Origin: Annulohypoxylon bovei var. microspora
Taxonomy: Eukaryota; Ascomycota; Sordariomycetes; Xylariales; Hypoxylaceae
Assembly (NCBI GenBank): GCA_022836615.1
Contig: MU405217.1
Location: 124,001 to 188,000 of the forward strand
DNA: 64,000 nucleotides
Direction: 5' to 3'
The notes beneath the pieces were generated by a model. It ran no database searches, was not told where the DNA came from, and saw only the letters and a list, made by a program, of their open reading frames with translations. A program made the translations under genes and the position numbers. Each line of letters begins with the position of its first letter. Position 1 is the stretch's first letter. Positions 42,751 to 55,415 of the stretch are shown one piece after another.

Positions 42751-45519
42751 GTTATTCGAGTCGATCACGTTACTATTAAGGCTGCTAATGTAAGCAAACC
42801 CATGGGGCTCTGGGGGTAACTTCCCACTTAAGTAAGGAGAGTGGGTAGACGTAGGTACGGATAGTTACATGCGGAGTACTTGTTATTCCGTAATTAGATA
42901 CACGTTCCCTTCATATCCTTTATTTAATGATACATGGGATATGTACAATAAGGGCTGGACGTGACAGCGTGATAGAAGTGTTGGCATTTGTACGAATACA
43001 TACCATGCTAAAGCAAAAGGGGAAGACTATATCTCAAATCAGGCACATGATACAGTTGAAAATAGAAAAGGATACACTACCTAGGTAAGTGATCGCAACA
43101 TGAACGTGTTTGGATTTAATCCTTGATAGGTATGCATGACGCTAGTACTACGGGCTTTGTTACAGCTTCGGTCTAGATCTGCGATAAGGTGAGCGAACCT
43201 TACCCAGCTAATTTCGAAATAGCTTCCATAACTTCCACGATAGCAACAAGCTCGGTCATGAGCACGGGAATAGTATGGCAATAATGTTTTCCGGTAGTAG
43301 CCGTAGATTATCAACGGAGTATATTGTCATAGCACTGGTTTTCTAACCCAGCAGAGCTTAGTGAGAAGACTTAGTGAGGACCCAGCATCGATTTGGCGGT
43401 GCTTAGTTCACTGCGGGAATCGAAAATCCTGCTTACTTAGTGTTAGTACTGGTTTGATCTAAATCGCTTCTCCGTGGACCAGGTTGACTAACAATGCCCT
43501 CTCCGTACACGTATCCCTCGGTATCAAAGACTTATGTGGGGGGAATGTGTTGTCATTTGGTTTGCTCACCTCGAATGGATACCCAGGCAGAGAGTGTATT
43601 CGCTCATTTATCACTTCTATACTACTGGGCAGTCTTACGTGTGTATGTGTTACCTTTAGGGACTCACTTACATATAAGGTGTTTAATAGTCTGGTTACTT
43701 AAGGTTGTGTTCCCGAGCAATAGAATATTTCGTGTAACACATCATGTAAGAGTCGAGGTGCCTAGATGTTCTAGCCTCGGTTCGGTTACGCTACTATGTA
43801 TACGACGTCGAGTTTGTAGGTGTGAGATTATAGGATGACTCCCCGATACTGGGATAATACTAGTTAGAGAAGTTATACCGACTAAAGGTTAGCTTTTCCT
43901 TAGCCTCCCCTGATTACATACATACATACATAGTAGGGGATCCATGTCTGTATTACAACGTATTAACCGTAGTCGAACTTAATGATCATTATCCTTTCCT
44001 CTTCGTTGTTTCAATGTTTTTGTTTTTCCCCATGTACATACATATGTAGCATGTATAATGTATATAGTATATACAGAGTACCTACATACATACATACATC
44101 CTACACTATAACTTCAAATGTTTCCATTAATAAAAACGTATGATACTTAAACAATGCGCCTCGTGTATGCTTTACGTGTTGATGATCTTGTCCTGAAGGA
44201 AATAGATTGAACAGATGTACGAAATAATACAGCAGCGGTACAGATGTGTTACGGCTGCCTGCCACGAGTCGACGGGCGGTGCTGCACTGCTGCTGCACGG
44301 AATACTCAGTTGTATAGCCCAGTTGGGTTTAAGTGATCAACAAGCTCCAACCCCCCTGTTCTTGTATGGAGATCGTCAGTGATACTTTCCCCAAATCGAT
44401 ACCCGAACTGCTGGAGTTGCAAGAGTCTACTGAAGGGTCTGGAACGTGAAAATCAATTAGACCCATGTAATCCCCAATTTCTTTCGGATCTGGATTCGAC
44501 GGTACTTCTACCACGCGAATGAAGGTTTTACTTCAAACCTTGCAAAGAAAAAACCTCCCTTAGAAAAACTGCTACCCTCCTAATACATTGACCACCACAT
44601 TTGCACACTAAACATCACTGACAGACTAATCACTATTTTCATACGTGCATACTATGTACCAGTCTACCACTACTATCACTACTACTATCACTACTGCTAC
44701 TTATGTACCAACTACTACTACTACTACTTGCTCTTACACCCATTAACTCCTTAGCTTCGGTTCGACACGAATACCTAATTGTCCTCTTCTCTCTTACCTA
44801 AGCAAATAATATTATCCTAGTCAGACACCACACTTCAACCCACTCGTCCCTAGCTCCCTATTCGAACCCTGTCGATAGATCAGTCCTCTATCAGTATCAG
44901 TGCATGTGCGGACAGTGCATTGCGTAGGCTCTTTTCTCAGGCGGCCAACTACCCAAACAACGCACCGGTCCTGCCGCACTTTAGGACCTTTCTGTAGTGG
45001 ACTTGGGCTTATACTTGCTGAAACGCTGTTCTTCTATCTACCGTCTCTTCGCCTCTTCGCCTCTCGCCTTTCCTCTTTCCATATCTCTATCACTATCACT
45101 TTTCTACCTCTTCATCATTCTTGGTCGCAAACTAGTTTTGCGGAGGGGAGACGTCTTAGCTTTTTTTGTCAGGTAGAGGGTAATAGAGAAGCTCGGAACG
45201 GGAACTATTCGTATTGACCTTAGAGCTTCTTAAGACCTTTAGTCTTTCGGTCTGGAACGCCTGGTCTTGAAAACCTTGGAAGCTTAGAGGATCCTCGATG
45301 TTGTATGAGGTATTCCGGCTCGATTATTCGTATTCACATCCCGTACTTGTCCCGCCACCCTTCTCGTCCTCCTCGTTTTCGGACCTACGCTATCAATGGC
45401 CACGGCCCAACGCTTCTCCACCCCCCAATCGATGTTAGTAGGTAATTCGGGAGTATTCTCGAGTAAGGAACTTTGATATTGGCGCCGGGACCCCGTTCTC
45501 CAAAAGGAAATACTCCTTC
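42751..45519. other. Gene-poor region and leader of the histidine kinase gene
   Basis: 2.8 kb without a convincing gene. It has CATA microsatellite runs at 43914-43932 and 44082-44099 and an imperfect ACT trinucleotide run at about 44664-44728. From about 44,760 to 45,520 the sequence becomes pyrimidine-rich, as expected for the promoter and long 5' leader of the kinase gene. Confidence 0.5.
44664..44728. repeat. Imperfect ACT trinucleotide microsatellite
   Basis: Repeated act/tac units with interruptions (ctaccactactatcactac and onward to actactactact). Lies about 800 bp before the histidine kinase start. No coding role. Confidence 0.7.
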
Positions 45520-48500
45520 ATGACTCTTCAAAGTAACCCAGACAAGCCTAATCACCCAACCATTCCGGGCAACCTTCCGACATTTGTCCTTGGAGAGAAC
45601 ACCACCAGTCCCGATCCAAACTCGTCCGCCGCCTCCTGTGCCTCGAGGCCCTTCGTACAAGCGGTGCGGCAACACCATTACACCCTCGCTAATGACGCCG
45701 CCATTGGACCTGTAAATCGTATCCTAGAGGAGATTTCGACGGAAATTGGACAGTATGGTTTAACCCCCGCGGCCTCCCCTCATCATCAGTCGATTGTTGG
45801 GGACTCAAAGGTGCCCTCGCCGAACGAGTCAAGTACGAGACCGTGGGTAAATAGGACGAGCTGGACAAATAATACCGCAGTGCAACAGTCGCACCGCACC
45901 GCGTCGACGCACGGGAAAGGGAAGAGGTCGTCGGATAACGAACTTGACGAACAGCCGCCTGGTCGACGTGCGCTAAAACGGCCTCGCGCTCGACTGACGC
46001 CGCCCCGTAAGATCGACCTCGGCCCCTTCGCCAGGCCCGCGTTTCCCCCGAAGCTTCCCGACGGTCTTACGTCCCCGTTATTCTTCTCGCACAAGCAAAG
46101 GCCGCTGATTGTTAGGCCCCCAAGTTTTTCTGGATCCGAGGGGGCAACCATGCTGAGGAGTGTGCGGGATGGTACGGAGGTGACGACCTTGAAACTCGCC
46201 CGGGGCACGGTGAGCTCTGCGAGTCCTGCGAGGTCGTCCAGTACGCCGAGTAGTTGGTCTTCTATCGATGCCGGGAACCGTGCGCGAAGTCCCGAGTCGG
46301 CGGCCACTATCCCGGGATTGCAAGCCTTGCAAGGAATTGGTGTCCTCGAATTGTTAGAGCGCGACGATAGACCAACTTTCATTGTTGACGGCCTATCTCC
46401 GATTAGCGGCACCCCCGAACCGCTTGCTCTTCTTTACGTAAATCCGGCCCTTCAAGTTTCTGAGCCTATCCGCAATTTGCTTTCTGTGGAATTTCGGGAC
46501 GGTGTGGAAGTGCGGGATGAGTTTCTCACCTTCAAGGCGTGGGTGAAAACAGGGGGCCTCAGTCCTGATGGAGTTGATGTTTTCCTACCCTCGTTTCATT
46601 ATGGCGGGTATAATTGGACTTGCTCAACTATTAGGAATCGGTACAGATTTGTTAGTGCAAATACCAGCGCTGCTTCGATTGCGCGGACTTCCCCTGATCC
46701 TTTATTGGATCGTGAGGCCAGCGTCGATTCGCGTGCTCGTGACCTAACACCGGGCGCCCAGATCAAAACACCTAGTGATATCGTAATACCCGATCGAGAT
46801 TACTTTGGGAATGCTAACCTTATCGAGACTGAAGATTCGGTTCAGCAGGATGCGATTAGCGATGGCGGAACTAACTTGGCACTGCAGCATGACGGTGAGA
46901 TGACGCCGGATCTTATTACCATTCCCCCGGATGTATCACAACCTTCTTTCGACTGGACTCGGATACCTTGCACTGAAGACCTCCCAGAGCACATACAATT
47001 CGCTCGTTCGAGAGATTGGGCATCGACACCTCTCGGACCAATTGAAGACTGGTCAACAGAACTCCGACAGATGGCAAATCTCGTTATGGGTAGCCCTAAT
47101 CCCGTGGCATTGTATTGGGGGCCGGAATTTATCACCATATATAACGAGGCATATGTTGCCGTAGCGGGCGCGAAACATCCCGATCTCATGGGCCAGAGCT
47201 ATAAGGTCGCCTGGGGTGAGATCTGGCCTGAGTTGCAGCCCGTCCTCGAGAGCGCCTGGAAATCTGGTCAGGCCACGATGAAAAATGACGACCGTCTCAT
47301 TATAAGACGCAATGGCTTCGATGAGGAAACGTTCTTTTCGTGGTCGATTGTGCCGCTCGTTGGTAGTGATGGTTCCGTTGTTGGTCTATTTAACCCTGCT
47401 TTCGAGAATACTCGACGAAAGATAGCCGAGAGGAGAATGTTAACACTGCGCGAGGTGGGAGAAAAGACTGCTCTAGCCCGTGATGTTAAGAGCTTCTGGA
47501 GTCAGGTCAACCTGGGTCTCGACTACAATGAAGATGATGTGCCGTTCAACCTAGTTTACTCGGTAACCGAGGAGTCTGAGAGCGATGTATCATCTATGCA
47601 CTCGGGAAGCTGGGTAAACCCTCCTCTCTTGATGCTCGAGGCTTCTCTGGGAGTGCCCCAAAACCATTCCTTGTTAGTAGAATCCCTCAACCTCAGGACA
47701 AGCAACGAAGGCTTTGCTCCGTACATGCGGGAATCTATGTCGAATTCGGGACAACCTGTAATCTTGTCTGCAGGAGACGGGTCCCTCCCCGAAGGTCTTA
47801 TGGACGGGTTAGCTTGGAGAGGACCAGGCGACGCATGCAAATCTATCGTTATATTTCCCGTTCATCCGACCACCGGTAGCGAGAGCGTAGTAGGCTTTAT
47901 CGTAATGGGCGTTAACCCGAGGCGGCCGTACGATGATGACTACCAGCTCTTTATAAACCTCCTATCTCGACAACTTGCGACCTCGCTGGCGTCCGTCGTC
48001 TTGTTCGAAGAAGAGATAAGGCGTGGTCAGAAGGCTGCTCAGATGGCCGCCGAAGATCGTCAAGAGTTGACAAAGCAGCTACACTTAAGGACGCAGGAGG
48101 TTGAAGAAAGCGAGCTCAAGTTTACGAGAATGGCCGAATTTGCACCTGTGGGAATGTTCATCGCTAACTATTTAGGCCATATTATTTACTGCAATGATAT
48201 GTGGTGGGATATATCAAGACACAACAGGTCGCAGAGCGTAAACAGTTGGATGCAAAGTGTCAAAACAGAGGATCGACCTGCTTTAGAATCGATATGGCGT
48301 TGCCTGCTTAGGGACAAGGTTGCGATCACCCACGAGTTCAGATTTAAATGCTCCCGCCACGAAGGTGAAAATCTGATAGACACCTGGGTGTTGATGAGCG
48401 CGTACCCGGAGAGAGACGCCAATGGTGGTATCAAGGGGATTTTTGGATGCGTCACGAATATCTCGCAACAGAAATTAGCCGAACAGATTCAGATGCAGCG

Positions 48501-50048
48501 ACGGGAGGAAGCGGTCGAGCTCAAGAGGCAGCAAGAGAATTTCATCGACATCACGAGTCACGAAATGCGTAATCCTCTCAGTGCGATTCTCCAATGCGCA
48601 GACGAAATCGCTGGAACCCTATCAAACCTCAAACCTGCAGAGGCCGGCGAGCAAGGCGAGAGCCTGAGGCTCGCGATGGAGGGTTGCATGGAAGCAGCGA
48701 GTACCATAACTCTCTGCGCAAGCCACCAAAAGCGGATAGTCGACGATATCCTCACGCTTTCTAAGCTGGATTCGCAACTTCTGCTCGTGACTCCCGTCGA
48801 TGTACAGCCATTATCTGTCGTGCATCGTGTCATGAAAATGTTCGAGAGCGAGTTAAATACGAACGGTATTGAGATGAAGTTCCAAGTCAAGAATCGCTAT
48901 CTAGACCTCGGCATCGACTGGGTTAAGCTTGACCCTTCGCGACTCTTGCAGGTCCTGATTAATCTGATGACCAACGCCATCAAATTCACGCAGTCTCGTC
49001 CTAATCGGTCGATTGTAGTGACGCTCGATGCGTCCAGTGAGGTATTAGGGATGGCTGACTTAGGCATTGATTATTTCCCAAGCGATCGTGCCGACAAGAA
49101 CGATCTTACCGATCATGGTGAATGGGGCGACGGAGAAAAGATTAATCTCCATTTCTCCGTTCAGGACACGGGCAGAGGCCTGGATGAGCATGAGAAGAAA
49201 CTTCTCTTCCAACGCTTCTCTCAAGCCACCCCTCGGACTCATGTTCAGTATGGCGGATCAGGTTTAGGCTTGTTCATCTCTAGAATTCTGACCGAGTTGC
49301 AAGGTGGTCAGATCGGTGTCACTTCGCGGAAGGGCATTGGCAGTACATTTTCCTTCTATATCCAGAGCAGGAAGATAGATACCCCATCACTCGACACGCA
49401 CGCATTGCCGACTGCACCTCCGCTTACCCGTGCCCCAGGATCCTCAACGACTATCGAGACACGACAGCCTAAACTCGCTCCCTACGATATGCTAACTAAC
49501 TCTAGTAAGAGTTTTGCTTCCAAGGCACGATATTCGGAAGATGGTAGACGGTTGTTCGATGTATTGATCGTCGAGGATAACCTAGTAAACCAAAAGGTGC
49601 TCCAGAGATCGCTTCGCAATGTTGGGAATAGCACCAAAGTTGCCAACCACGGAGGCGAAGCCCTAGAGGTATTACAGAAGTCGCGATACTGGACCGGAAA
49701 GGAAGAGTCAGGAGATGATATTTCGGTCATACTAATGGATCTCGAAATGCCTGTAATGGACGGCATGACTTGCGCTCGTAAGATTCGCGAGCTGGAACGT
49801 AACGGAACGATTGTCAGCCATATTCCCATCATCGCCGTTACAGCGTACGCGCGGCCAGAACAAATAGAGAACGCCAAGGCCGCGGGGGTTGTACGTATTG
49901 TTGATCCAAAAATTTTACGAACAATTGCTAACAAGTTGTCCAGGACGATGTCATCTCTAAACCGTTCCGCATGCCCGAGCTCATACCGAGGATAGAACAG
50001 CTCGTCGCGATTCATACGCCTTACGTCGACACTACAGCAGCAGCATAG
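45520..50048 (+). CDS. Hybrid histidine kinase with PAS domains and receiver
   Basis: Exons 45520-49890 and 49944-50048 are joined by a 53-nt intron (GTACGT, branch GCTAAC, CCAG), giving 1491 residues. The first 250 residues are disordered. PAS-like folds lie at about 285-385, about 490-640 (TPLGPIEDWSTELRQ, WGPEFITIYNEAYV) and about 870-990 (FAPVGMFIANYLGHIIYCND). A GAF-like part may lie between. HisKA has phospho-acceptor His1014 (ITSHEMRNPLSAI). The ATPase has an N box (Asn1148, Asn1152), a G1 box at DTGRGL (1216 on) and a G2 box GGSGLGL (1245-1251). The receiver has the acidic pair at 1352-1353 and Asp1407 (LMDLEMPVMDG). The second exon supplies ISKPF with the conserved Lys1463. It should start a phosphorelay through a histidine phosphotransfer protein. 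There is no membrane segment, so it is likely cytosolic. The signal sensed is unknown. Confidence 0.92.
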
Positions 50049-51258
50049 ACGATAGTCATAACAATATTAAACACCATCTTAAAACATTTCCGAGAAGAGA
50101 ACGCTGAGCATACAGAGTTCCAAGATTTCTTGTTCATCTTTTATAATCATAATTGGTTCGCAATTCGCGCTTCACGTTTTATCATGCAAGGCGTTTGGCA
50201 CCCATCTGGTGTTGGGTGGTAGGCTTTGCAACCAGGGCTGATCATCAAAAAGAAGGGTTCAGGGGGTCGGTGTTGATTAATCTTATTTATTCGTTTATTT
50301 ATTATGATTTTTTCCTCCATTCGTTTTTTATTTTGCAGATCATTCATCATCATTGTTCATCATCATCATCATCTACGTCCCTCACGACGTAGCGCGCAAA
50401 GTTCGGACCGGGAGATTTTATACATAGATTTTTTCCACCACTCAAGGGAGTTTCATCGACGTATCCGGAGCAATCTGAGAAGAGATACGCACGCACACAA
50501 GACACGCATATTATACACACGAGAACTCGGCATAACGGCGCTCGCGGCTAGTTTTTTTTTCACACTGATTTATTCACGTTCGGTTCGGGGTTTTTTTTTC
50601 TTGAGAAAAAACATCTAATGCTGATGCTTCTGCTCTTGCCGGCTTCCAATGTCTGGCTTCGGGGGTCACGTAGGTGTTTTTTTTTTTTTTTTTTTTTGGG
50701 TAAGGGGGTTTGATGGGATTTGGTCTGGTTTGGGGATCGGTTGGTCGGTCAACGGCACGGTCAACAGTCACAGCATGGGTTGGTGATGAGACGAGACAAG
50801 ATGGCAGTATGAAGTGATGTTTTGACATATACTTGCATATACATATATATCCCTTGGAATCCGCCTGCTCACGCATTACTTGTATGTATGTACCTAGGTA
50901 GTAATCTAAATCAGAATCTGACCATGAAATATGACTGTCTTGTGTGGACTAGAATTATGCTGAGATGATGAGTGATGGGGTACGCGTGTGTTTAGCTAGG
51001 CGAGAAGAGAAACGAGTACCAGTGCCAGTCGTGGATTATGACTTTGAGAAACTGCGCTCTACATAAGCGTTGAAGCTAGATCGAGGGTGGGTGTTTCTCA
51101 AGATGATGGCATTCGATATACTGAACTGGATATCATGTTATCCCGTCGCCTTTTAATATGACCCCGACTCTATAGGCTCAAATATGCGGCACCTAACCCC
51201 TTTTCTTCTTTACTTGCATTCCTCTGTATAAGAGACTCCTTTTACCCTTTCTCATAAC
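50049..51258. other. Convergent spacer with homopolymer and ATC runs
   Basis: 1.2 kb between the 3' ends of the kinase and WDR6 genes. Low-complexity features: an ATC-type run at about 50340-50372 and a T21 tract at 50677-50697. No gene seen. Confidence 0.5.
50677..50697. repeat. T21 homopolymer
   Basis: Twenty-one consecutive T on the plus strand. Its exact length could be affected by sequencing error. Confidence 0.7.
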
Positions 51259-54200
51259 TCAAACCCGCAAGTCCCAGATCTCGAAACCGACGCCTACAAC
51301 TATCACTTTCTTTCCCTCATCACCATCTCCAAAAACTTCCAGCCCCCCAGCATCAGCCACAGCGCTGTACCGACCCTCCAGCAACTGCGCTCTAACCCTC
51401 TCGTTCTCCTTCCCGCGTAAACCGAGCACCCGCCAGACCCTGACGCGCTGGTCGTTGCTTCCCGTGACAACGATAGCGCTGTCCGCGTCGAGGCGCGCGA
51501 TGGCCGCGCCTGTGATCCCGGCGGCGTGGGCGGAGCGGATGACAGATTTGCTTTGGATTGTGGCTGTTGATGTGTCTCCCCGGGGACGAGCGGAAGAAGT
51601 GGGGGTGGGAAGAGAAGGTGAAAGGGGCGATGTGGGAGAAATGCAGATATGCGCGACTCCCAGCGCGTTGTCGTCGCCGCCCGTGACGACGAGGAATTCG
51701 GCTGAGGTCCCGTCGACGGCGGCAGTTATCTGGCGCACGTCGAGGGCTTTGATGGTATTTTGGTGGAGCGTTGTGACGATAGGCAAAGAGGCGTCTGCTT
51801 CTGCATCTGCTGCTTGGTTTGTATTGTTATAGATAGCCAGATGTCCATCTGTAGCCGCAGTCAAAATGTGATGTCTACCCAGATGTCGAACCTGCGTAAG
51901 GCACGCTCCGGTATACGTTGATCTTCCAAGAAGACGGAACCCGGCTTCCCTGGTATAGGAGTACGTTTGCAATGTCGAGTTCGACAACGCCATAGAGATA
52001 GAGAATTCGCATGCGACATCACCATCGCTTGCGGTGCAAGTCACGTCGAAATCCGTAATCCGCGCGTCGCCAATCTCAGACCGGTCCGGGAACACAGCCT
52101 CGCACACGACGGCGAGCCCGGCAAAATCATCGCTCTCCAGCGTATTCAGCCTCCACACGAAGAACTCCTCGTTGCCGCCGCTACTAAAGAGGTACTCGTT
52201 CCCGTACCACTTCAAGGCCTGGATACCCGTCGCATGCTTTTCCAGCGCCGCGACACACCGGAGCCCAGAATATTCACCTTCGCTGCGACCGTACTCCCAG
52301 ATCCGGATAACGGTATCCTCAGCCGCGGTAGCGACGTAGCGCCCAGACGAAGCGCTCACCGCCTTGATCTCGCGGCCGTGGCCCCCTAGCTTTAGCGTCC
52401 TATGGGGGGCTCGCGCCTGCGAGAAGACGTGCATCTGCCCCGCCTTCGTGAAGACGAACCGAAACCCGTCGGGCTGGGATCGAATGGGCGCCCAAGCATA
52501 GCTTCTAGAAGAGCCCCCGCAATCTACCGTGGCGACCTCGTGACGCCTAGTCTCGTTCCAGACCACGAAGTTGCTGCTCCGAAAACCGCACAGCATGAGG
52601 TCCCTGCCCCCGTCGCCGCCATTGGCCAGCCAGGCCCCCTCGACTGAGGACACGAACGGTGGTAAGGCCTCGTGAATAAGCAAGGGGACGGATTGGTGAG
52701 CCCTTTCTGCGATTTCGTGGATCCTATACTTGCCGTCGCGACACGTGCTCAATATGTGGTTGCGTGGCCGGTCGCCCCGACCATGAAGAGGTAGTAACGA
52801 TGTAATAGCTTCGTCTCTATGTACCTCGATTGTACTAATAACGGAATAAGTACCGTCTTCTTCCTGACTGAGGATAGCAATAATTCCTTTTCTCGACCCA
52901 AGGACGAGATATCCTTGGGTGAACGCCGCGGCAGTGACCATGAAGCCCGGCTCCAAAGTGACCCTAATTCGGTTTGTTGTCAGGGAATCAGGGTCAACGT
53001 GGATAATGGCAGCATCAGTACTGCGTAGGATAGTAACGAAAATTTGGAACTGGCTGTTCTTAGATTCTGGGCTGGCATTGGATAGCCAAAAGATATCAGC
53101 AACCTTTCCATCTATCTTGGTCAGTGACTGAAGAGATCGGTCTCCCGATTCGCTATAGTAGTATATGTAACCATTGCTTGTACCAATGAATGCCAGTGGA
53201 TGTGTTGGTGATGCCCCATGTAAAGCGTGCGAGAAGATTATCTGGCCAATTTCGTCAGGGAGGGCCAATTCTATCCATGTCAGCTCATTCTCGAACGAGC
53301 CAGCGAAAATTCGGCCTGAGTTAGTCGCAGCAAGTAGCCGCTTATCAGAAATGAAGGTGTATCGATTGAAAGCCTCCTTTGCATTTTTAGTTTTAATACT
53401 CCGCAATGGCGAGGGAATATTATCTAAAATAGCATCAAACTCCTTTTTGATATCTAACGCCGCACCGGTTGGTTGGGATGATCGTAACACATCTGCAAGA
53501 GACCACGCAATGGCTTTCTTGTTATATATTGTCTGGCTGCCATCTGTCAAACTGGATGGATCGCATTTTATTCCGTCTCCTATAAGAGCGACTTTTCCGT
53601 CAGAGCCGCCAGTCGCAACGAGTATATCGTCGTCTTCGGATGTTATAGCGTGGGACCAAATATGCTTCCCACTATGATTTGAGAAAGTTGACTGGTGCGT
53701 AAACTTGGCAGCGAATTTTATAGGGGAAACACTAGGAGCATCAGACCCAGATAGTGGTAAGCCTATGGAGAGATTCCATTTCTGGGCCGTAGCATCCTCG
53801 CCAAATGAGTAAAGCTCAACAATATTAGAAGCCTGGGATAAAGTTTGTTTATGTGGAAACTCGACCTGCCATATTCTCGAAGCATGACCCATAACCGTAG
53901 CTAGGCACCTTGCTGAAAGGTCATCGTGAGCCGAAGCCTCTACATTGTTGCCAAATCCCGTCTCCCGCGCGCCTGATACACGAGTGTCATACCCGCTCCG
54001 CTTTTGTTCCTTGGACTCGTGTCTTTCAGTGATGTCCCAAACTCGAATAGTCCTATCGTCGCTACAACTCGCCAGCAGTCTCAGGTTTTCTCCTGTCGAA
54101 ATCCGGATCTCGGGTGAAATGTGGACCCCAAAGATGGAACCTTCATGGCCAGTGAATACGAAGAGAATCTCACAATCCTGTTCTTGCTCTGATACATCCA

Positions 54201-54907
54201 AGTAGCATTTCCAGACTAATATCTCGCCGAAAACTGTACCAGCGGCCACGAGTACGCATTCCTTTGATGTCCAGAAGAAATTACCTGAATACAGGATTGG
54301 CCTTGAAGGGGACCGGATCTTGTCAAAGACGAGTAAACTCCGGCCTGGATCTACATGGGCTTGGATAACCTCATTGTGGGCAGTAAGCAGGATAATACTA
54401 TCGTCCCCGAAGGGTGATATTCTTCCGTCGAAAATCCAATCTGGTGCTCTTGTCTCAGCGGCACCTCTCGTTAGACCCTGCTCGCTACCATGTCCCGAGA
54501 TGAGGCTCTCGATGGTATTTCTAGGTAAAACCTTGACGGAGTGTCCGCCCCAGATAAGGATCAAACTAGGCTCCTGGGATATGTCTGCCGGCGGTACGGC
54601 GATGCCATGAATAGATTGGGCCCTGAACACAGACAACTGCCCACAGAGGCGAGAGGTTTGGACATGATAAACCTTGATGTCCGTGTCTTCTCCGGCCAGG
54701 AGGTATTGTTGCCCATCTGTCAACGAGGAGTAAAATGCCAACGCCGTAATAGGATTTAGTATATGTTCTCGGCGGAGGCGGCCTAGAGCAGCCAGCTGTA
54801 CAGGGAGTCAGTATATAGACGTGGGGTATAAGTAGGTGGGTGATTTGGCGGGGCGCATATAATTTTATCGGTTGAACAGCATACGCTATACTCACCTCAC
54901 GAGACAT
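51259..54907 (-). CDS. TRM734: WD40 protein, WDR6/Rtt10 (Trm734) family
   Basis: Exon 2 (54795-51259) gives 1178 residues from LAALGRLRREHILNPITALAFY; a four-codon first exon MSRE at 54907-54896 is joined by a 100-nt intron (GTGAGT...TACAG), total 1182. WD40 blades are spread over the whole length: LLAGEDTDIKVYHV, LLASCSDDRTIRVWDI (with the classical GH-WD layout), ATAAEDTVIRIWEYG, LFSSGGNEEFFVWRL, LVVTGGDDNALGVAHI and VTGSNDQRVRVWRV. The family partner Trm7 (FTSJ1 in humans) makes 2'-O-methyl ribose at position 34 of tRNAs for Phe, Trp and Leu; Rtt10/Trm734 is the position-34 adaptor and also acts in endosomal recycling in yeast. The assignment rests on length and the N-terminal GEDTDIKVYHVQT pattern. 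The start is less certain than the rest. Confidence 0.8.
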
Positions 54908-55415
54908 CGGGTAGACTATTTGGCTCTCTTGCCATGTGCCTGCACGATAAATTATCTGAGTTTGAATTCCGATTTCTTGCCCATGGCTTAAATAAGTTAG
55001 TCATTACGCACCTGTCCAAGTTTATAAAGTTTCTGGGAAAATTCTAATATTTTAACAGGTAGGTAACCACGTGATTGGTTGGTCTCTCACAACTAAGTCT
55101 TAAAGCTACCTTGCTCATAACTTGCAAATTTCAAATCTTCACTTATTACATAAGGGACAAGTTTTTTCTTAATTCTTCATAAGGGTTCATTATATGCGAA
55201 ATTGAACACTATCATAATAGTCCGGGTATCCCGTTCATAACAGAAATATCCATCCGTCTAACTCTCTGCCTAGTAACTTCGCGAAAACACCGCGTTTTCA
55301 TCCAGTCTTGTCATTCCCAAGCCCTAACGCCGACACAATGCAAATAGTACAGCCCTTAGACCAAATGGGCCAATCGCGCACTGAGTTTCCCGCCTTTCCT
55401 ATACGTCCTCCACGT
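54908..55415. other. Spacer between WDR6 and SUR7-family genes
   Basis: 508 bp upstream of the WDR6 gene and downstream of the SUR7-type gene. AT-rich, no gene seen. Confidence 0.4.

Noticed and set aside
43413..43432. T-arm-like gcgggaatcgaaaatcctgc
   Set aside because: No A-box, acceptor stem or anticodon arm can be built around it.
43914..44099. Regular CATA repeats as a possible CRISPR-like array
   Set aside because: Simple tetranucleotide microsatellites without spacers, in a eukaryotic genome.
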